A DNA stretch of 64,000 bases from Sulfurospirillum sp. SCADC (lineage in GTDB: Bacteria; Campylobacterota; Campylobacteria; Campylobacterales; Sulfurospirillaceae). A program made the translations under genes and the position numbers. This document shows, piece by piece, positions 63,137 through 64,000 of the stretch. The stretch spans positions 96,663 to 160,662 of the forward strand of contig NZ_JQGK01000005.1 of NCBI RefSeq assembly GCF_000743525.1, in the 5' to 3' direction. The notes beneath the pieces are model-generated. The model was not told the origin of the DNA and did not search any database. It saw nothing but the letters and a program-made list of their open reading frames with translations. The stretch's first letter is position 1. Every line of letters begins with the position of its first letter.

Positions 63137-63412
63137 TTAGGAAACCTCGTCGTGCGTGCCGATGTCGAGTAAGATAATCACGTTATCAACAATTATAAAA
63201 TCCATGATAATAGGGTACTCAATGTTAATCGAAATAGAGTAATACTCACTTAAATTTCCTTTGAGTTTATGAAGGCGAAGAGAAGGATGGTACGGGTTTT
63301 CTTGAAGCGTACGAATGGTCTTTTCATAACGCACTGCCATATCTTTATGGGATTGAATAAATTTGCGAAGCCGCTTTTTGTAGCTTTCGCTTAATCGGAT
63401 TTCATAAGCCAT
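63137..63412 (-). CDS. RelE/YafQ-type toxin
   Basis: 91 residues; small basic protein with SYKKRLRKFIQSHKD, LRLHKLKGNLSEYYSISI and IVDNVIILLDIGTHDEV, as in RelE/ParE-superfamily mRNA interferases. Overlaps the antitoxin by 11 bases. Confidence 0.85.
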   Translation of the reverse strand: MAYEIRLSESYKKRLRKFIQSHKDMAVRYEKTIRTLQENPYHPSLRLHKLKGNLSEYYSISINIEYPIIMDFIIVDNVIILLDIGTHDEVS

Positions 63413-63662
63413 TGGCGATGGCTCTTACTTCTTTGAGGTGCTCCTCAACATCTGTCGTGTACTTTCCTTCCTTAATCTCTTGCATCGTCTCGTCGTAAAG
63501 ACGGTCAAGTTCCAAGGTTCGCAACTGCTTATAGCGCTCAATGTCGATGACCACATATTTGTTTTTTCCCCGCACATTGATGATGACTTCGCTTACGCTC
63601 TCGAAGAGTTTGTCAAGAAGCGTCACCCCTTTTGTTTTAATGTCATTGGCTGATACGATCAT
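63402..63662 (-). CDS. Phd/YefM-type antitoxin
   Basis: 86 residues; N-terminal SANDIKTKGVTLLDKLF and KYVVIDIERYKQL match Phd/YefM DNA-binding domains. The acidic tail binds the toxin. First gene of the pair. Confidence 0.85.
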   Translation of the reverse strand: MIVSANDIKTKGVTLLDKLFESVSEVIINVRGKNKYVVIDIERYKQLRTLELDRLYDETMQEIKEGKYTTDVEEHLKEVRAIANGL

Positions 63663-63726
63663 AAGAGTATCCTTAATAGTACTATTTAGCGTATTATAAA
63701 GAATACTTTTGGAAAATTGGCTGAAT

Positions 63727-63999
63727 TTATTTACTTTTCAATGCACTTAAAATATCGCTTATTGTTATACTTGCTTCGTCTTTGATAATGCCATGATTGG
63801 TTGGTCTAAAAACATTATCAAGGATGACTTTTTTATCGTCTTGTTCAAAACCTTTGCCTTCTTGCATTATAAGTTTTTTATCGGTCTCTCCTATAAATTT
63901 TAGAAGATTCACTGAATACTTATTAATTGCATCTATCAAAGTATTTAACCCAAACTGCTAGTTGCGAAGTTGGTCTAAAAATTGCTTGAGACTCCATAA
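63727..63999 (-). pseudogene. Fragment of unknown gene with in-frame TAG
   Basis: ORF 63727-63939 encodes 70 residues (INKYSVNLLKFIGETDKKLI and so on). The same frame is open again from 63999 to a TAG at 63958-63960, reading SLKQFLDQLRN-stop-QFGLNTLIDAI. This may be one gene broken by the TAG, or two genes. The window ends here, so it is unresolved. Confidence 0.35.
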
Positions 64000-64000
64000 A

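Overview
The window looks like a chromosome segment of an anaerobic, respiratory member of the Campylobacterota, most likely Sulfurospirillum or a close relative. The reasons are a Sec-containing formate dehydrogenase operon with Campylobacter/Wolinella-like gene order, a Wolinella-type MccA sulfite reductase cluster, a ResB-CcsA fused cytochrome c synthase, AspA/Dcu fumarate-aspartate genes, and moderate-to-low GC. The genus is an inference from gene content; no 16S rRNA gene is present.

Layout. 2-1018: C-terminal part of a TonB receptor. 1352-8509: formate dehydrogenase (TorD-like chaperone, small Tat protein, fdhA with in-frame UGA/Sec187, fdhB, fdhC), then fdhD and a ModE-like regulator. 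8712-14091: two oxyanion importers, wtpABC and tupABC (molybdate/tungstate for the Fdh cofactor). 14095-16347: AT-rich accessory patch with an AAA ATPase plus PD-(D/E)XK-like protein and a MazEF-like toxin-antitoxin pair. 16412-24039: transporters, a MarR/MFS pair, a periplasmic binding protein paired with a diguanylate cyclase, and small proteins. 24115-25852: yedF and selD. 25924-29572: exbB-exbD-tonB, a 166-bp inverted-repeat element, and an OprC/NosA-like TonB receptor with the CxxxM and HxM copper-site motifs. 29701-34345: zinc-ribbon protein, DedA, Y-family polymerase, HicAB, small ORFs. 34509-49284: sulfite respiration cluster (mccR, mccS, mccA, mccB, mccC, mccD, ccsA, Sel1 protein, NosL-like proteins, ABC transporter). 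49317-54813: decaying region with a doubly broken fic gene, selC (tRNA-Sec, minus strand), a twice-frameshifted GGDEF-EAL gene and a lytic transglycosylase. 54808-63033, minus strand: two-component system, asparaginase, Dcu transporter and two aspartases. 63137-64000: a RelE/Phd-type TA pair and fragments.

How it fits together. The selenium genes (selD, yedF, selC) and the Mo/W importers serve the Sec-dependent Fdh, which feeds electrons to the quinone pool. MccA-MccD can use those electrons for sulfite reduction. MccA is known from Wolinella to need copper, and the cluster carries several NosL-like (copper delivery) proteins. The strongest new observation is that the same 11-bp tandem direct repeat (TTTAACAC-type, OmpR-style) lies upstream of exbB, upstream of the copper-type TonB receptor and upstream of mccA. 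This suggests that one OmpR-family regulator, plausibly MccR, co-controls copper uptake and the copper-dependent sulfite reductase.

A second window-wide signal is a palindrome, TTACATGTAA, counted by eye 35 times in genes and between genes. That is far above chance and resembles a HIP1-like iterated genome motif.
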